A stretch of 64,000 bases of DNA from Streptomyces tagetis (GCF_018069565.1 NZ_JAGPNL010000002.1:434001-498000); one strand, 5' to 3'; numbered from the stretch's first letter, positions 18,404 to 27,276 are shown. Notes: generated by a model from the letters alone, not told the origin. A program made the numbers and translations.

Positions 18404-19861
18404 TCAGCGCGAGCCGTCGACCTTGTCGGACAGGTCCGCCGCCGCCTTGACCAGGTCCAGCGGGCCGTCGAAGTCGAAGGCGCGGTAGACCGCGCCGAGC
18501 TGGGCGAAGGGCGGGGACTGGGCGAAGAGCTGGAAGGTCAGCCGGTGCCCGGCGTAGTCGCTGTTGAGCAGGTCGCGGGCGAAGGCGAGCAGCCGGCGCC
18601 GGTCCTCGGCCACCCAGTTCTCGTTGACCGTGTAGTACTTCTCCAGCCACGGCGCGACCTCCGGGTCCGCGAACGTCGCCGAGTCCGGGGTGATGCAGAT
18701 CTGGCCGCCGCACAGTTCGCGGGCGGTGTGCATCATCGTCGGGAGCTGGGAGAGCGCCACCACACGGCCGGTGTACAGCAGCGACTGGTTGGGCATCAGC
18801 AGCCCGCCGGGGCTCGGCTCGGCCATGGCGATCGCGGCGGTCAGGTGGGCGTTGACCGTCTCGCGGTAGCAGGCGAGCTGGGCCAGCTTCTCCTGGACGG
18901 CCGGCTGCCTCTCCAGCCCGGTCTGCTTCACGTTCCACAGCGCCGAGCCGATCATCAGGTCGGCCAGGTGCAGGGTGCGCTGGACGAAGGGGAAGGCGCT
19001 GTAGCGGTGCAGGGTCGCGCGGATGAAGGAGGCGGCGCGGGTGTGCTGGTAGAAGAGGACGTCCTCCCACGGGATCTCGACGTCGTCGAAGATGACCAGC
19101 GACTCGACCTCGTCGACCCGGTTGGACAGCGGGTAGTCGCTCGCCGGGGCGCGGCCGGCGAAGCCGTTGCGGCAGACGAACTTCAGGCCCGGGGCGCCCA
19201 TGTCCAGCACGAAGCCGACCGCGTAGTCGGACATCGTGTCGTTGCCCCAGTTGGCGATGGTCGGCTTGGTGAACGCCTGGTTGGCGTAGGCCGCCGCCGT
19301 CTCGTACTTGGCGCCGCGGACCACGATGCCGTTGTCGGTCTCCCGCACCACGTGCAGGAGCATGTCCGGGTCCTGGTCCTTGGGCGCCTTGGACCGGTCG
19401 CCCTTGGGGTCGGTGTTGGCCGAGACGTGGAAGGGGTCCGCGGTGATGGCCTTCGCCAGGTGCCGGCGGATGTTCTCGGAGAAGCGCGGGTCGACCTCGT
19501 TGAGCACGTCCTGGCCGTCGTAGAGGGACCACATCTCGCCGATGGTCTCGTCGCCGACGCGGGTGGCGACACCGCCCGCGGCGCGCTGCACCAGCTCGAC
19601 CGCGGTCCGCTTGTCCTGCCAGTCCTCACGGGTACGGGGCAGCCGGTTGGCGATCGCGTTCAGCTCGCCGGTCTCCTCGTCCCGGTAGGTCATCCGCTCC
19701 CGGGTGGCCTCCTCGTGGGCCAGGTCGTGGATGCGGGCCCGGACGTCGACGATCGGCTTGAACATGGGGTGCCGGGTGACGTCGTCGACCTTCTCCCCGT
19801 CCACCCAGACCTGCCGGCCGTCCCTGATGGACTCGCGGTACTCGTCGCCTGTACGGATCAT
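18404..19861 (-). CDS. HpaB-type flavin-dependent monooxygenase
   Basis: A 485-residue oxygenase component of a two-component FADH2-dependent monooxygenase, in the 4-hydroxyphenylacetate 3-monooxygenase family (acyl-CoA dehydrogenase fold). Recognised by RTGDEYRESIRDGRQVWVDG at the N-terminus, VRETDNGIVVRGAKYETAAA centrally and FVCRNGFAGRAPASDYPLSN. The ATG start overlaps the stop of the flavin reductase gene (ATGA), the natural partner supplying reduced flavin. The family hydroxylates phenols and also oxidises N-heterocycles, so the substrate cannot be named. The downstream hydrolases and aspartase argue for a nitrogen-containing substrate. Confidence 0.88.
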   Translation of the reverse strand: MIRTGDEYRESIRDGRQVWVDGEKVDDVTRHPMFKPIVDVRARIHDLAHEEATRERMTYRDEETGELNAIANRLPRTREDWQDKRTAVELVQRAAGGVATRVGDETIGEMWSLYDGQDVLNEVDPRFSENIRRHLAKAITADPFHVSANTDPKGDRSKAPKDQDPDMLLHVVRETDNGIVVRGAKYETAAAYANQAFTKPTIANWGNDTMSDYAVGFVLDMGAPGLKFVCRNGFAGRAPASDYPLSNRVDEVESLVIFDDVEIPWEDVLFYQHTRAASFIRATLHRYSAFPFVQRTLHLADLMIGSALWNVKQTGLERQPAVQEKLAQLACYRETVNAHLTAAIAMAEPSPGGLLMPNQSLLYTGRVVALSQLPTMMHTARELCGGQICITPDSATFADPEVAPWLEKYYTVNENWVAEDRRRLLAFARDLLNSDYAGHRLTFQLFAQSPPFAQLGAVYRAFDFDGPLDLVKAAADLSDKVDGSR

Positions 19862-20457
19862 CGTGTAGTCCTCTGCTCGTCTCGGTGGGCGGGTCCGGAC
19901 CCGGGAAAGCCGGGGAACGTCGAGGGCGGAACCGTCTCGGGCCGCGCGTAGCGGCGGTCGCTGTAGACCAGCGGCGTGCCGCCGGCCGCGGTCACCTCGT
20001 GGATCAACCCGACGTAGATGTGGTGGGTCCCGACGGTGAGCCGTGTCTCCACGGCGCAGTCGAAGGACGCGACGGCGTCCGCGAGCCGCGGCGCTCCGGA
20101 CACGGTCCGTGTCCACTCGCCGCAGGTGAAGTCCCAGCGTTCCTTGCCGGGCCAGGGGCGCCCCGCGAAGGTGTCCGCGACGTGGTCGTGCTGTCTGCCG
20201 AGCACGCTGACCGCGAACGTGCCGTGCGCCTGGATCGCCTCGTTCATCGGGCTGCGCCGGTTGACGCAGACCAGGAGGGTCGGAGGTTCCTCGGATACGG
20301 AGCACATCGCGCTGACGGTCTGCGCGAACCGGCCCAGCGGGCCGCCGGTGGCGACCACGGTGACACCGGTGGCCGCGGCTCCCATGGCCGCCCGGAACCG
20401 GTCTCTGGGGACCGGCGGGGCGGTGGTGCTCCGCACGTCTGCCTCGGGAATGGTCAC
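19858..20457 (-). CDS. Flavin reductase (HpaC-like)
   Basis: A flavin:NAD(P)H reductase of about 199 residues that supplies FADH2 to the adjacent HpaB-type oxygenase. The split-barrel family pattern is FRAAMGAAATGVTVVATGG, SEEPPTLLVCVNRRSPMNEAI and FAVSVLGRQHDHVADTFAG. GTG 20457 is taken as the start because GAAGGAG sits 8 nt upstream on the minus strand; longer in-frame starts up to 20625 lack such a signal and would run into the divergent promoter region. It is first in a five-gene leftward operon with 4-nt overlaps. Confidence 0.86.
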   Translation of the reverse strand: MTIPEADVRSTTAPPVPRDRFRAAMGAAATGVTVVATGGPLGRFAQTVSAMCSVSEEPPTLLVCVNRRSPMNEAIQAHGTFAVSVLGRQHDHVADTFAGRPWPGKERWDFTCGEWTRTVSGAPRLADAVASFDCAVETRLTVGTHHIYVGLIHEVTAAGGTPLVYSDRRYARPETVPPSTFPGFPGSGPAHRDEQRTTR

Positions 20458-20530
20458 GACGTCGACTCCTTCGGGGAAGTGCCGTGCTGACTTGCCGAGA
20501 AGTATGTGAGCGGGCGCAGCCATAGGACCA

Positions 20531-20544
20531 ACAGAAGTTTCTGT
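20531..20544. promoter_or_regulatory. Palindrome in divergent promoter region
   Basis: ACAGAAGTTTCTGT is a perfect inverted repeat (6-bp arms, 2-nt centre) between the flavin reductase and the lysR gene, in AT-richer sequence than its surroundings. A TTCTGT half-site recurs at 21598-21603 before the M20 gene. A LysR-type operator controlling both directions is the simplest reading. Confidence 0.5.
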
Positions 20545-20654
20545 GGACAGCATTCGATTTCGCTTATACCTTCTCCGGGCGGGAATCGGACGGGCCGGGA
20601 CGCGGGCGGTGACGCGCCACGTCACGCGATCCGTCGTGAAAGGGGAAACGCCCT

Positions 20655-21587
20655 GTGGGCATGAACGAGATCAGCTTCAGACAGCTCGAATACTTCGTCG
20701 CCGCCGCCGAGACCGGCAGCGTCACCGCCGCCGCCGCGAAGGTGCACCTGACCCAGTCGGCGGTCTCCACGGCCCTGTCCGAACTGGAGGAGAACCTCGG
20801 CGTGCAGCTCTTCCTGCGGCACGCCCGTGGCCTGAAACTGACCACCCCGGGGCGCCAGGCGCTGGCCGACGCCCGGCGGCTGCTCTCCGGCGTGGACGAG
20901 CTGCGCGACTCCGCCCGGGAGGTGCAGTCCTCGCTCTCGGGGAGCCTCGTCGTGGGCTGCTACAGCACCCTGGCCGCGGTGCTGCTGCCCCGGGTCATCG
21001 CCGACTTCGTCGCCCGGTACCCGGACGTGGACCTGAACGTCATCGAAGGCTCCGACCAGCACCTCGTGGGCCAGCTCCGCGGCGTCGGCTGCGACCTCGC
21101 CCTGATGTACGAGGCGGACGAGTTCCGGCTGGCCAAGGACTTGCGGATGACCGCGCTGTACGCCGCCGAACCGTACGTCCTGCTCTCCCGGCACCACCCG
21201 CTCGCCGCCCGGGACGCGATCGGCGTCGCCGACCTGGCCCCCGAGCCGATGATCCTCTTCGACCTGCCGCCGGGCGCCACCTACTTCCTGTCGCTGTTCA
21301 AGGAGGCGGGCCTGACGCCGCACGTGCGCTACCGGGCGACCAACTTCGAGATGGTCCGCTCGCTGGTCGCCCACGGCCTCGGCTACGCCGTACTGACCCA
21401 GCGCCCCACCATCCCGATCAGCTACGACGGGCTGGAACTGGTCACCCGGCCGCTCGCCCCGCGCCGCCCCGGGCTCAACGTGGGACTGGTGCGGCTGGCC
21501 GGCCTCAGGCCCAGCCGGCGGGCGGTCGCCTTCGCCGAGCAGTGCGCCCGCACCCTCGGCGCGACCATCGATTCCTTCCATGGGTGA
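20655..21587 (+). CDS. LysR-family transcriptional regulator
   Basis: A 310-residue LysR-type regulator. The N-terminal winged helix-turn-helix (FRQLEYFVAAAETGSVTAAA, then AVSTALSELEENLGVQLFLR) occupies residues 8-65, followed by a periplasmic-binding-type effector domain (SLVVGCYSTLAAVLLPRVIADF and onward). GAAAGGGG lies upstream of GTG 20655; ATG 20661 is also possible. It is divergent from the oxygenase operon and 93 nt upstream of an M20 gene and a permease, the classical position for an activator of a catabolic island. Confidence 0.9.
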   Translation: MGMNEISFRQLEYFVAAAETGSVTAAAAKVHLTQSAVSTALSELEENLGVQLFLRHARGLKLTTPGRQALADARRLLSGVDELRDSAREVQSSLSGSLVVGCYSTLAAVLLPRVIADFVARYPDVDLNVIEGSDQHLVGQLRGVGCDLALMYEADEFRLAKDLRMTALYAAEPYVLLSRHHPLAARDAIGVADLAPEPMILFDLPPGATYFLSLFKEAGLTPHVRYRATNFEMVRSLVAHGLGYAVLTQRPTIPISYDGLELVTRPLAPRRPGLNVGLVRLAGLRPSRRAVAFAEQCARTLGATIDSFHG

Positions 21588-21680
21588 CTTCGAATAATTC
21601 TGTTTGTTCCAACTCCGTGTTTCCTGGCTGAATGACCTGCACTCCAGCCCATCACCTCAGCCGGACGGAGAAGCGAGTCC

Positions 21681-22826
21681 ATGTCGCAGCGCGATCTCGA
21701 CCTTCTGATGCAGACCCTTGCCATCGATTCCACCTGGGGCCGGGAGAGGGAACTCGCCGAGTTCCTCGCCGACCGGCTCCGCGAATGGGGAGCGGACGAG
21801 GTCGGCCTCGTGGAGTCCATGCCCGGCCGGCCCAGCGTGGGCGCCCGTATCAGGGGCACCGGCGGCGGCAGGTCCCTCATCCTCAACGGCCACCTGGACA
21901 TCTACGAGGTCTCCGACGACTGGGACACCGACCCCTTCGCCCCCTTCGTCGCCGACGGCAGGGTCCACGGCGCGGGCATCGCCGACATGAAGGCCGCCAC
22001 CACGGCCTCCCTCGCCGTCATGCGCCGGGTGCTGGAATCCGGTACCCGGCCCCGCGGCGACCTCGTCTTCCAGGGCGTGTCCTGCCACTTCGAGGGCGGG
22101 GTCGGCACCCGGTCCCTGCTGGACGCCGGTTTCACCGCCGACGCGGCCATCTGCGGGGAGCCCACCGACAACACCATCGGCGCGGTCCACCGGGGCGCGG
22201 CCTACCTGGAGATCACCACCCACGGCAAGCAGGCCCACACGGCGGGCAAGCACCTCGGGCTCAACGCGATCGAGACGATGGAGCCGGTCCTCGCGGCCCT
22301 GCGCGAGCTGGAGGGCACCCTGCCCTACGAGCCGCACCCGGAGCTGCCCGGCGGCCCGATCCTCAACATCGGCACCATCCACGGCGGCACCAAGCACAAC
22401 CAGGTCCCCGACCGCTGCACCATCTCCCTGGACCTCAGGCTGCTGCCCTCCCAGGACCCCTACGAGGTCCGGCGCCAGGTCATCGCCATGATCGAGAAAC
22501 TGAGCGCCGACGACCCCCGCGTCAAGGCCACGGTCGAGTTCAGCCCGCACTGGCTGAGCGGGCCCCGGCTGCCGTACGAGATCGGCACCGACGCGCCCAT
22601 CGCCCGCACGGTGGCCGGCGCGGTGCGCACCGCCGGCGGCGAGCCCGCCTTCCGCGGCATCCAGTTCTGGACCGACATGGTCCCCCTCAAGCAGGCCGGA
22701 ATCGACGCCGTCAACATCGGTCCGGGCACGCCCCCCTATAGCTGGGCGAACGAATGGGTCGAGACGAGCAAGTACCTGGAGATCGTCGAGATCTACGCGG
22801 CTGCCGCCGAAGCGTGGTGCGCCTGA
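21681..22826 (+). CDS. ArgE/DapE-family M20 protein, altered metal site
   Basis: A 381-residue M20 family protein resembling acetylornithine deacetylase and succinyl-diaminopimelate desuccinylase. Retained are NGHLDIYE (first His and Asp), GAGIADMKA (bridging Asp) and ICGEPTDN (zinc Glu). The usual DEExGG catalytic segment reads CHFEGG (residues 135-140), so the general base Glu and the adjacent second-site Glu are His136 and Phe137. The late metal His before NEW is also missing (TPPYSWANEW). It may therefore hold one metal, use another mechanism, or be a binding protein. GGAGAAG precedes ATG 21681. It is co-directional with lysR and the permease. Confidence 0.82.
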   Translation: MSQRDLDLLMQTLAIDSTWGRERELAEFLADRLREWGADEVGLVESMPGRPSVGARIRGTGGGRSLILNGHLDIYEVSDDWDTDPFAPFVADGRVHGAGIADMKAATTASLAVMRRVLESGTRPRGDLVFQGVSCHFEGGVGTRSLLDAGFTADAAICGEPTDNTIGAVHRGAAYLEITTHGKQAHTAGKHLGLNAIETMEPVLAALRELEGTLPYEPHPELPGGPILNIGTIHGGTKHNQVPDRCTISLDLRLLPSQDPYEVRRQVIAMIEKLSADDPRVKATVEFSPHWLSGPRLPYEIGTDAPIARTVAGAVRTAGGEPAFRGIQFWTDMVPLKQAGIDAVNIGPGTPPYSWANEWVETSKYLEIVEIYAAAAEAWCA

Positions 22827-22930
22827 GCCGTGGTCCGCGCGACGCGTGGCGCCCCCGACCGGGGCGCCCCCCGGGACGGCTCCCACTTATCCCCCTCCTT
22901 CGTCGTCTTCGAAGAAGAACGAGGTCCACC

Positions 22931-24364
22931 ATGGCAACGACCAGTGATCGACCCGCTTCGAGAGTTGAACCCGAGTCCCAGCAGGCTCCCGCCCCCGGCG
23001 GACAACTGAAGAAATCCCTGAAGAACCGGCATCTGACGATGATCGCGCTGGGCGGCATCATCGGCGCGGGGCTCTTCGTCGGTTCCGGGGCGGTGATCAA
23101 CCGGACCGGCCCCGCGGCGGTGCTGAGCTACGCGGCCAGCGGCGTCCTGATGGTCTTCGTGATGCGGGCCATCGGCGAGATGGCCGTGCTGCGGCCGGCG
23201 GCCGGCTCGGTGGCCAACTTCGCCCGGCACGGCCTCGGCGACTGGGCCGGGTTCACCATCGGCTGGCTCTACTGGTACTTCTGGGTCGTCGTCGCCGCCA
23301 TCGAGGCGGTGGCGGGCGCCGGCATCCTCGCCAACTACCTGCCCACGGTGCCCACCTGGGCGCTCTGTCTGGGCCTGATGCTGGTGATGACCGCGATCAA
23401 CCTGCTGTCGGTCAAGGCGTACGGGGAGTCGGAGTTCTGGCTCGCCTCCGTCAAGATCGTGGCCATCATCTTCTTCGCCTGTGTCGCGGTGGTCTTCCTG
23501 CTCGGCGGCACCGGCCGGCCGAGCCCGGGGCTGAGCCACCTCTTCGGCGCGGGCGGCTTCTTCCCGCTCGGCATCACGGCCGCCGTGATCGGCAGTGTGA
23601 CGGTGCTGTTCTCCATGGGCGGCGCGGAGATCGCCACCATCGCCGCCGCCGAGTCGGAGAAGCCCGCCGAGTACGCGGCCAAGGCCACGAAGCAGGTGAT
23701 GTACCGGGTCTTCACCTTCTACGTGCTCTCGGTACTGCTCATCGTCTGCGTCGTGCCGTGGGACTTCGCCTTCTCCGGGAAGATCATCAAGAGCCCCTTC
23801 GCGGTCGCCCTGGACACCGCGGGCATCCCCTACACGGGGCAGATGATGCAGGTGGTCGTCCTGACCGCGGTGCTCAGCTCGCTCAACTCCTGCCTCTACA
23901 TCACCTCGCGGATGCTGCTGACGCTGGCCGAGCAGCGGGAGGCGCCCGCCTTCCTGGCCAAGGTCAACCGGCGCGGCGTCCCGGTCCGGGCGATCCTCGC
24001 GGGCACGTCGATGGGGTACCTCGCGGTGGTCGCCAACTACTTCTTCCCCGAGGAGGTGTTCCTCTTCCTCATCAACTCCTCCGGCGCCATCCAGCTCATC
24101 TACTACATCGTCCTGGTCACGGCGCAGATACGGCAGCGCAAGCGGGTGGAGCGCGAGGGCAGCGAGCCGATCGGGCTGAAGATGTGGGGCTTCCCGTACC
24201 TGTCGTACGTGACCATCGCCTGGATGGCCGGGGTGCTGATCGTGATGGTCGTCATGCCGGAGACACGGGCCCAGGTGGGGATGAGCTTCCTCAGCCTCGC
24301 CGTGGTGCTGGCCGCCTACGCGTACCGGGTGCGGGGCCGGCGGCGGCGGACGCGGGAGTTCTGA
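22931..24364 (+). CDS. Amino-acid permease (APC superfamily, GabP-like)
   Basis: A 477-residue permease with about 12 hydrophobic segments. The family hallmark LTMIALGGIIGAGLFVGSG starts transport helix 1, with AIGEMAVLRPAAGS and GAEIATIAAAESEKP further on, as in amino-acid/GABA permeases. ATG 22931 is used; an in-frame upstream extension lacks coding character. It is 104 nt behind the M20 gene and is likely the importer for the island's substrate. Two tandem hairpins follow the gene. Confidence 0.9.
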   Translation: MATTSDRPASRVEPESQQAPAPGGQLKKSLKNRHLTMIALGGIIGAGLFVGSGAVINRTGPAAVLSYAASGVLMVFVMRAIGEMAVLRPAAGSVANFARHGLGDWAGFTIGWLYWYFWVVVAAIEAVAGAGILANYLPTVPTWALCLGLMLVMTAINLLSVKAYGESEFWLASVKIVAIIFFACVAVVFLLGGTGRPSPGLSHLFGAGGFFPLGITAAVIGSVTVLFSMGGAEIATIAAAESEKPAEYAAKATKQVMYRVFTFYVLSVLLIVCVVPWDFAFSGKIIKSPFAVALDTAGIPYTGQMMQVVVLTAVLSSLNSCLYITSRMLLTLAEQREAPAFLAKVNRRGVPVRAILAGTSMGYLAVVANYFFPEEVFLFLINSSGAIQLIYYIVLVTAQIRQRKRVEREGSEPIGLKMWGFPYLSYVTIAWMAGVLIVMVVMPETRAQVGMSFLSLAVVLAAYAYRVRGRRRRTREF

Positions 24365-24367
24365 GCC

Positions 24368-24407
24368 CGCGGTCCCCGGCCGTGGGGACGGCCGGCCGGG
24401 GACCGCG
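24368..24407. terminator. Strong terminator after permease
   Basis: CGCGGTCCCCGGCCG (24368-24382) pairs perfectly over 15 bp with 24393-24407 around a 10-nt loop, starting 4 nt after the permease stop. Confidence 0.85.
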
Positions 24408-24433
24408 CGTCAGCGAGGGGGCGGGCGGCCGTC

Positions 24434-24475
24434 AGGGGCGGTGAAGGTGTCGAACGGGACACCCTCACCGCCCCT
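24434..24475. terminator. Second tandem terminator hairpin
   Basis: An 18-bp stem with a single mismatch (arms 24434-24451 and 24458-24475, loop GAACGG). With the hairpin at 24368 it insulates the coelichelin locus from the permease. Confidence 0.8.
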
Positions 24476-24597
24476 TCGGCATGCGGGCCTCACCCGGTTC
24501 ACAGATGCTCCGAGTGTCAACACGGCTTTCACGACGGTGTGGTGACGATCACTCAGCTCCGAGGCGTCCGTTTTGCCCGTCGACAGCATCCACGGAA

Positions 24598-24616
24598 TGA
24601 GCTTAGCCTTACCTAA
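24598..24616. promoter_or_regulatory. Iron box (DmdR1/IdeR site) before cchB
   Basis: TGAGCTTAGCCTTACCTAA agrees at 15 of 19 positions with the actinobacterial iron box TTAGGTTAGGCTCACCTAA. It lies 92 nt upstream of the cchB start. Binding of iron-loaded DmdR1 here would repress siderophore synthesis when iron is sufficient. The rest of the 344-nt gap (24365-24708) holds two terminators and no gene. Confidence 0.8.
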
Positions 24617-24708
24617 GTCCAGCCCGTGGTTCCTCGGCATGCCCCACCCCGCACCGCCCGAAGCACGCCCGCCCCGCACGGCGGATCACACCGCACGATG
24701 GGAGTGAC

Positions 24709-26061
24709 ATGGCACAGGCCCTACCCGGCGACGTACCAACGGTCCACGACCTCATAGGGATCGGTTTCGGCCCCTCCAACGTGGCCATGGCGCTCGCGCT
24801 CAGCGAGCACCGGACACGCGCCGGAGAGCGGGAGAGCCTCACCGCTCACTTCTTCGAGCAGCAGCCCCGCTTCGGCTGGCACCGCGGCATGCTCATCGAC
24901 GACGCCACCATGCAGGTGTCCTTCCTCAAGGACCTGGTGACGCTGCGGAACCCCGCCAGCCGCTTCAGCTTCCTGTGCTACCTGAAGAGCCGGGGGCGGC
25001 TGATCGACTTCATCAACCACAAGAACCTCTTCCCGCTGCGCGCGGAGTTCCACGACTACCTCGAATGGGCCGCGGACCAGGTCGACGACATGGTCTCCTA
25101 CGGGCACGAGGTCGTCGGCGTCACCCCGGTCACCCACGACGGAGCCGTGCGGTACCTGGACGTGACCGTCCGCTCCGCCCAGGGCCTCGCCGTCCACCGC
25201 ACCCGCAACCTGGTCCTCGGTACGGGACTTCGCCCCCGGATGCCCGAGGGCGTCGACCGCGGCGAGAGGGTCTGGCACACCTGCGAACTGCTCACCAAGG
25301 CCGAGACGCTGGACCCCGGCGAGGCCACCCGGTTCATCGTCGTGGGCGCCGGGCAGAGCGCCGCCGAGAACGTCGCCTACCTGCACCGCCACTTCCCCGG
25401 CGCCGAGGTCTGCGCCGTGTTCTCCCGGTACGGCTACAGCCCCGCCGACGACAGCGGCTTCGCCAACCGCATCTTCGACCCCGAGGCCGTCGACACGTAC
25501 TACTCCGCGCCCGAGCCGGTCAAACGCCGGCTGATGGAGTACCACGCCAACACCAACTACTCCGTGGTGGACATCGACCTCATCGACCAGCTCTACCGGC
25601 AGAGCTACCAGGAGAAGGTCCTCGGCACCCCGCGCCTGCGCTTCCTCAACGTCTCCCGGCTCACCCGGGTGACCGAGACCCCCGACACCGTCCACACCAC
25701 CGTGACCTCCCTCGCCACCGGCGAGGAGACCCCGCTGGACGCCGACGCCGTCGTCTTCGCCACCGGGTACGAACCCGCCGACCCGCTCCCGCTGCTCGGC
25801 CCGCTCGCCGCCCACTGCCTGCGCGACGCCGAGGGCCGCGTCCGCGTCGAACGCGACTACCGGGTGACCACCGATCCCGAGCTGCGCTGCGGCATCTACC
25901 TCCAGGGCGGCACCGAGCACACCCACGGGATCACGTCGTCCCTGCTCTCCAACACCGCGATCCGGGTCGGCGACATCCTCGACTCGCTCCTGGACCGCAC
26001 CCTCAAGGAGGCCGCCGACGAGGCCGGCACCGTCAGCGACGGCATCGGCCCCGGCCGCTAG
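24709..26061 (+). CDS. cchB: L-ornithine N5-monooxygenase
   Basis: A 450-residue flavin N-hydroxylating monooxygenase that makes N5-hydroxyornithine, the precursor of the hydroxamates of coelichelin. FAD site: GIGFGPSNVAMA (Gly17, Gly19, Gly21, Pro22, Asn24). NADPH site: VVGAGQSAAENVAYL. The ornithine-hydroxylase blocks HANTNYSVVDIDLIDQLYRQ and HGITSSLLSNTAIR are present. GGGAG lies 5 nt or so before ATG 24709. It is the first cch gene in the window; in S. coelicolor the formyltransferase gene cchA flanks it on this side, but here a permease and terminators do. Confidence 0.94.
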   Translation: MAQALPGDVPTVHDLIGIGFGPSNVAMALALSEHRTRAGERESLTAHFFEQQPRFGWHRGMLIDDATMQVSFLKDLVTLRNPASRFSFLCYLKSRGRLIDFINHKNLFPLRAEFHDYLEWAADQVDDMVSYGHEVVGVTPVTHDGAVRYLDVTVRSAQGLAVHRTRNLVLGTGLRPRMPEGVDRGERVWHTCELLTKAETLDPGEATRFIVVGAGQSAAENVAYLHRHFPGAEVCAVFSRYGYSPADDSGFANRIFDPEAVDTYYSAPEPVKRRLMEYHANTNYSVVDIDLIDQLYRQSYQEKVLGTPRLRFLNVSRLTRVTETPDTVHTTVTSLATGEETPLDADAVVFATGYEPADPLPLLGPLAAHCLRDAEGRVRVERDYRVTTDPELRCGIYLQGGTEHTHGITSSLLSNTAIRVGDILDSLLDRTLKEAADEAGTVSDGIGPGR

Positions 26062-26070
26062 CGCCGGCCG

Positions 26071-26142
26071 CCCACCAGCGCGCCACCGCACACCGGGCCG
26101 TCACCGCCCACCAGCCCACGACCGCACACCGGTTGGCCACCG
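26071..26142. repeat. Tandem 36-nt imperfect repeat
   Basis: Two adjacent 36-nt units (26071-26106 and 26107-26142), 29 positions identical, lie between cchB and cchC in a purine-poor stretch. Nothing else is evident in this 159-nt gap. Confidence 0.6.
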
Positions 26143-26220
26143 CCGACCGGTCCGCCCCCGCCCGCCCCCGTCCGTCGCCGTCCGCCGTCCCGGCGGAGGG
26201 AAGGGATACCGTACGACAAC

Positions 26221-27276
26221 ATGAGCATGACTGTGGTGGAGCGTCCGGCACCGCCGGGCACCGCGGTCCGGCACCGCCGGGTCGTGGGACTGGTGGCGCT
26301 CGTGCTGGTCCTGCTGGCCGCGGCCACGGCGTCGCTCGCCGTCGGCGCCCGCGCGCTCGGCCCCGGCGAGGTGTGGGACGGGCTGTTCGCCCCGCCCGAC
26401 CCGGACCAGCGCCTCACCGAGATCAGGCTCATCGTGCGGACCGTCCGCGTCCCCCGTACGGTCCTCGCGGTCGTGGCCGGCATCGCCCTGGGGGTCGCCG
26501 GGGCGCTGATCCAGGGGTACACGCGCAACCCGATCGCCGACACCGGCCTGCTCGGCGTCAACGCCGGCGCCTCGTTCGCCGTGGTGTCGGCGATCACCCT
26601 GTTCGGGCTCACCGACCCGTTCCAGTACGTCTGGTTCGCCTTCCTCGGCGCGGGCGCCGCCGGGGTCGTGGTGTTCGGGCTGGCCAGCATCGGGCGGGGG
26701 GCCGGCAACCCGCTGACGCTGGTGCTGGCCGGGCAGGGCATCGCGGTCTTCCTCGCCGCGATGACCACGGCGGTCGCGCTCTCCGACCAGACGGCGCTGA
26801 ACGCGCTGCGGTTCTGGAACGCGGGCTCGGTCGCCGGCACCGGCTTCGACGTGATCGGGCCGGTCGCGGTCTGCGTCGCGGCCGGACTGGTGATCGCCCT
26901 GGCCATGCTGCCCTCCGTCAACCTGCTCAACCTCGGCGACGACGTGGCCCGCGCGCTCGGCGTCAACATCGCGTGGAGCCGGACCGCCGGCATCGTCGCC
27001 ATCACGGTGCTGGCCGGCGCCGCCACGGCCGCCTGCGGGCCCATCGCCTTCCTCGGCCTGATGGTGGCTCACGTGGCCCGGTACCTGACCGGACCGGACT
27101 ACCGCTGGCTGGTGCCGTACGCGGGACTGCTCGGCGCCGTCGTCCTGCTGGTCTGCGACATCGTCGGACGGCTCGTGGTACGGCCGGGCGAACTCGACGC
27201 GGGCGTGGTCGTCGCCCTGCTGGGCGCCCCCTTCTTCGCGGTGCTCGTATGGCGCGGAAAGTTCAGGAAGGCATGA
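26221..27276 (+). CDS. cchC: Ferric-siderophore permease subunit
   Basis: A 351-residue FecCD-family permease. RVPRTVLAVVAGIALGVAGA and NPIADTGLLGVNAGAS are the family signature; GPIAFLGLMVAHVARYLTG is the ATPase-coupling region. It pairs with the next gene, whose ATG overlaps its stop, to form a heterodimeric channel for ferric coelichelin. The start ATG 26221 follows GGAAGGG by about 12 nt. Confidence 0.93.
   Translation: MSMTVVERPAPPGTAVRHRRVVGLVALVLVLLAAATASLAVGARALGPGEVWDGLFAPPDPDQRLTEIRLIVRTVRVPRTVLAVVAGIALGVAGALIQGYTRNPIADTGLLGVNAGASFAVVSAITLFGLTDPFQYVWFAFLGAGAAGVVVFGLASIGRGAGNPLTLVLAGQGIAVFLAAMTTAVALSDQTALNALRFWNAGSVAGTGFDVIGPVAVCVAAGLVIALAMLPSVNLLNLGDDVARALGVNIAWSRTAGIVAITVLAGAATAACGPIAFLGLMVAHVARYLTGPDYRWLVPYAGLLGAVVLLVCDIVGRLVVRPGELDAGVVVALLGAPFFAVLVWRGKFRKA

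Noticed and set aside
18368..19951. Plus-strand open frame opposite the HpaB-type gene
   Set aside because: Its translation is biased low-complexity sequence, while the minus-strand frame is a clear monooxygenase with coupled neighbours.
24380..24700. Looked for a cchA formyltransferase remnant upstream of cchB
   Set aside because: The stretch contains two hairpins, an iron box and a short non-coding region; no formyltransferase motif was found in any frame.
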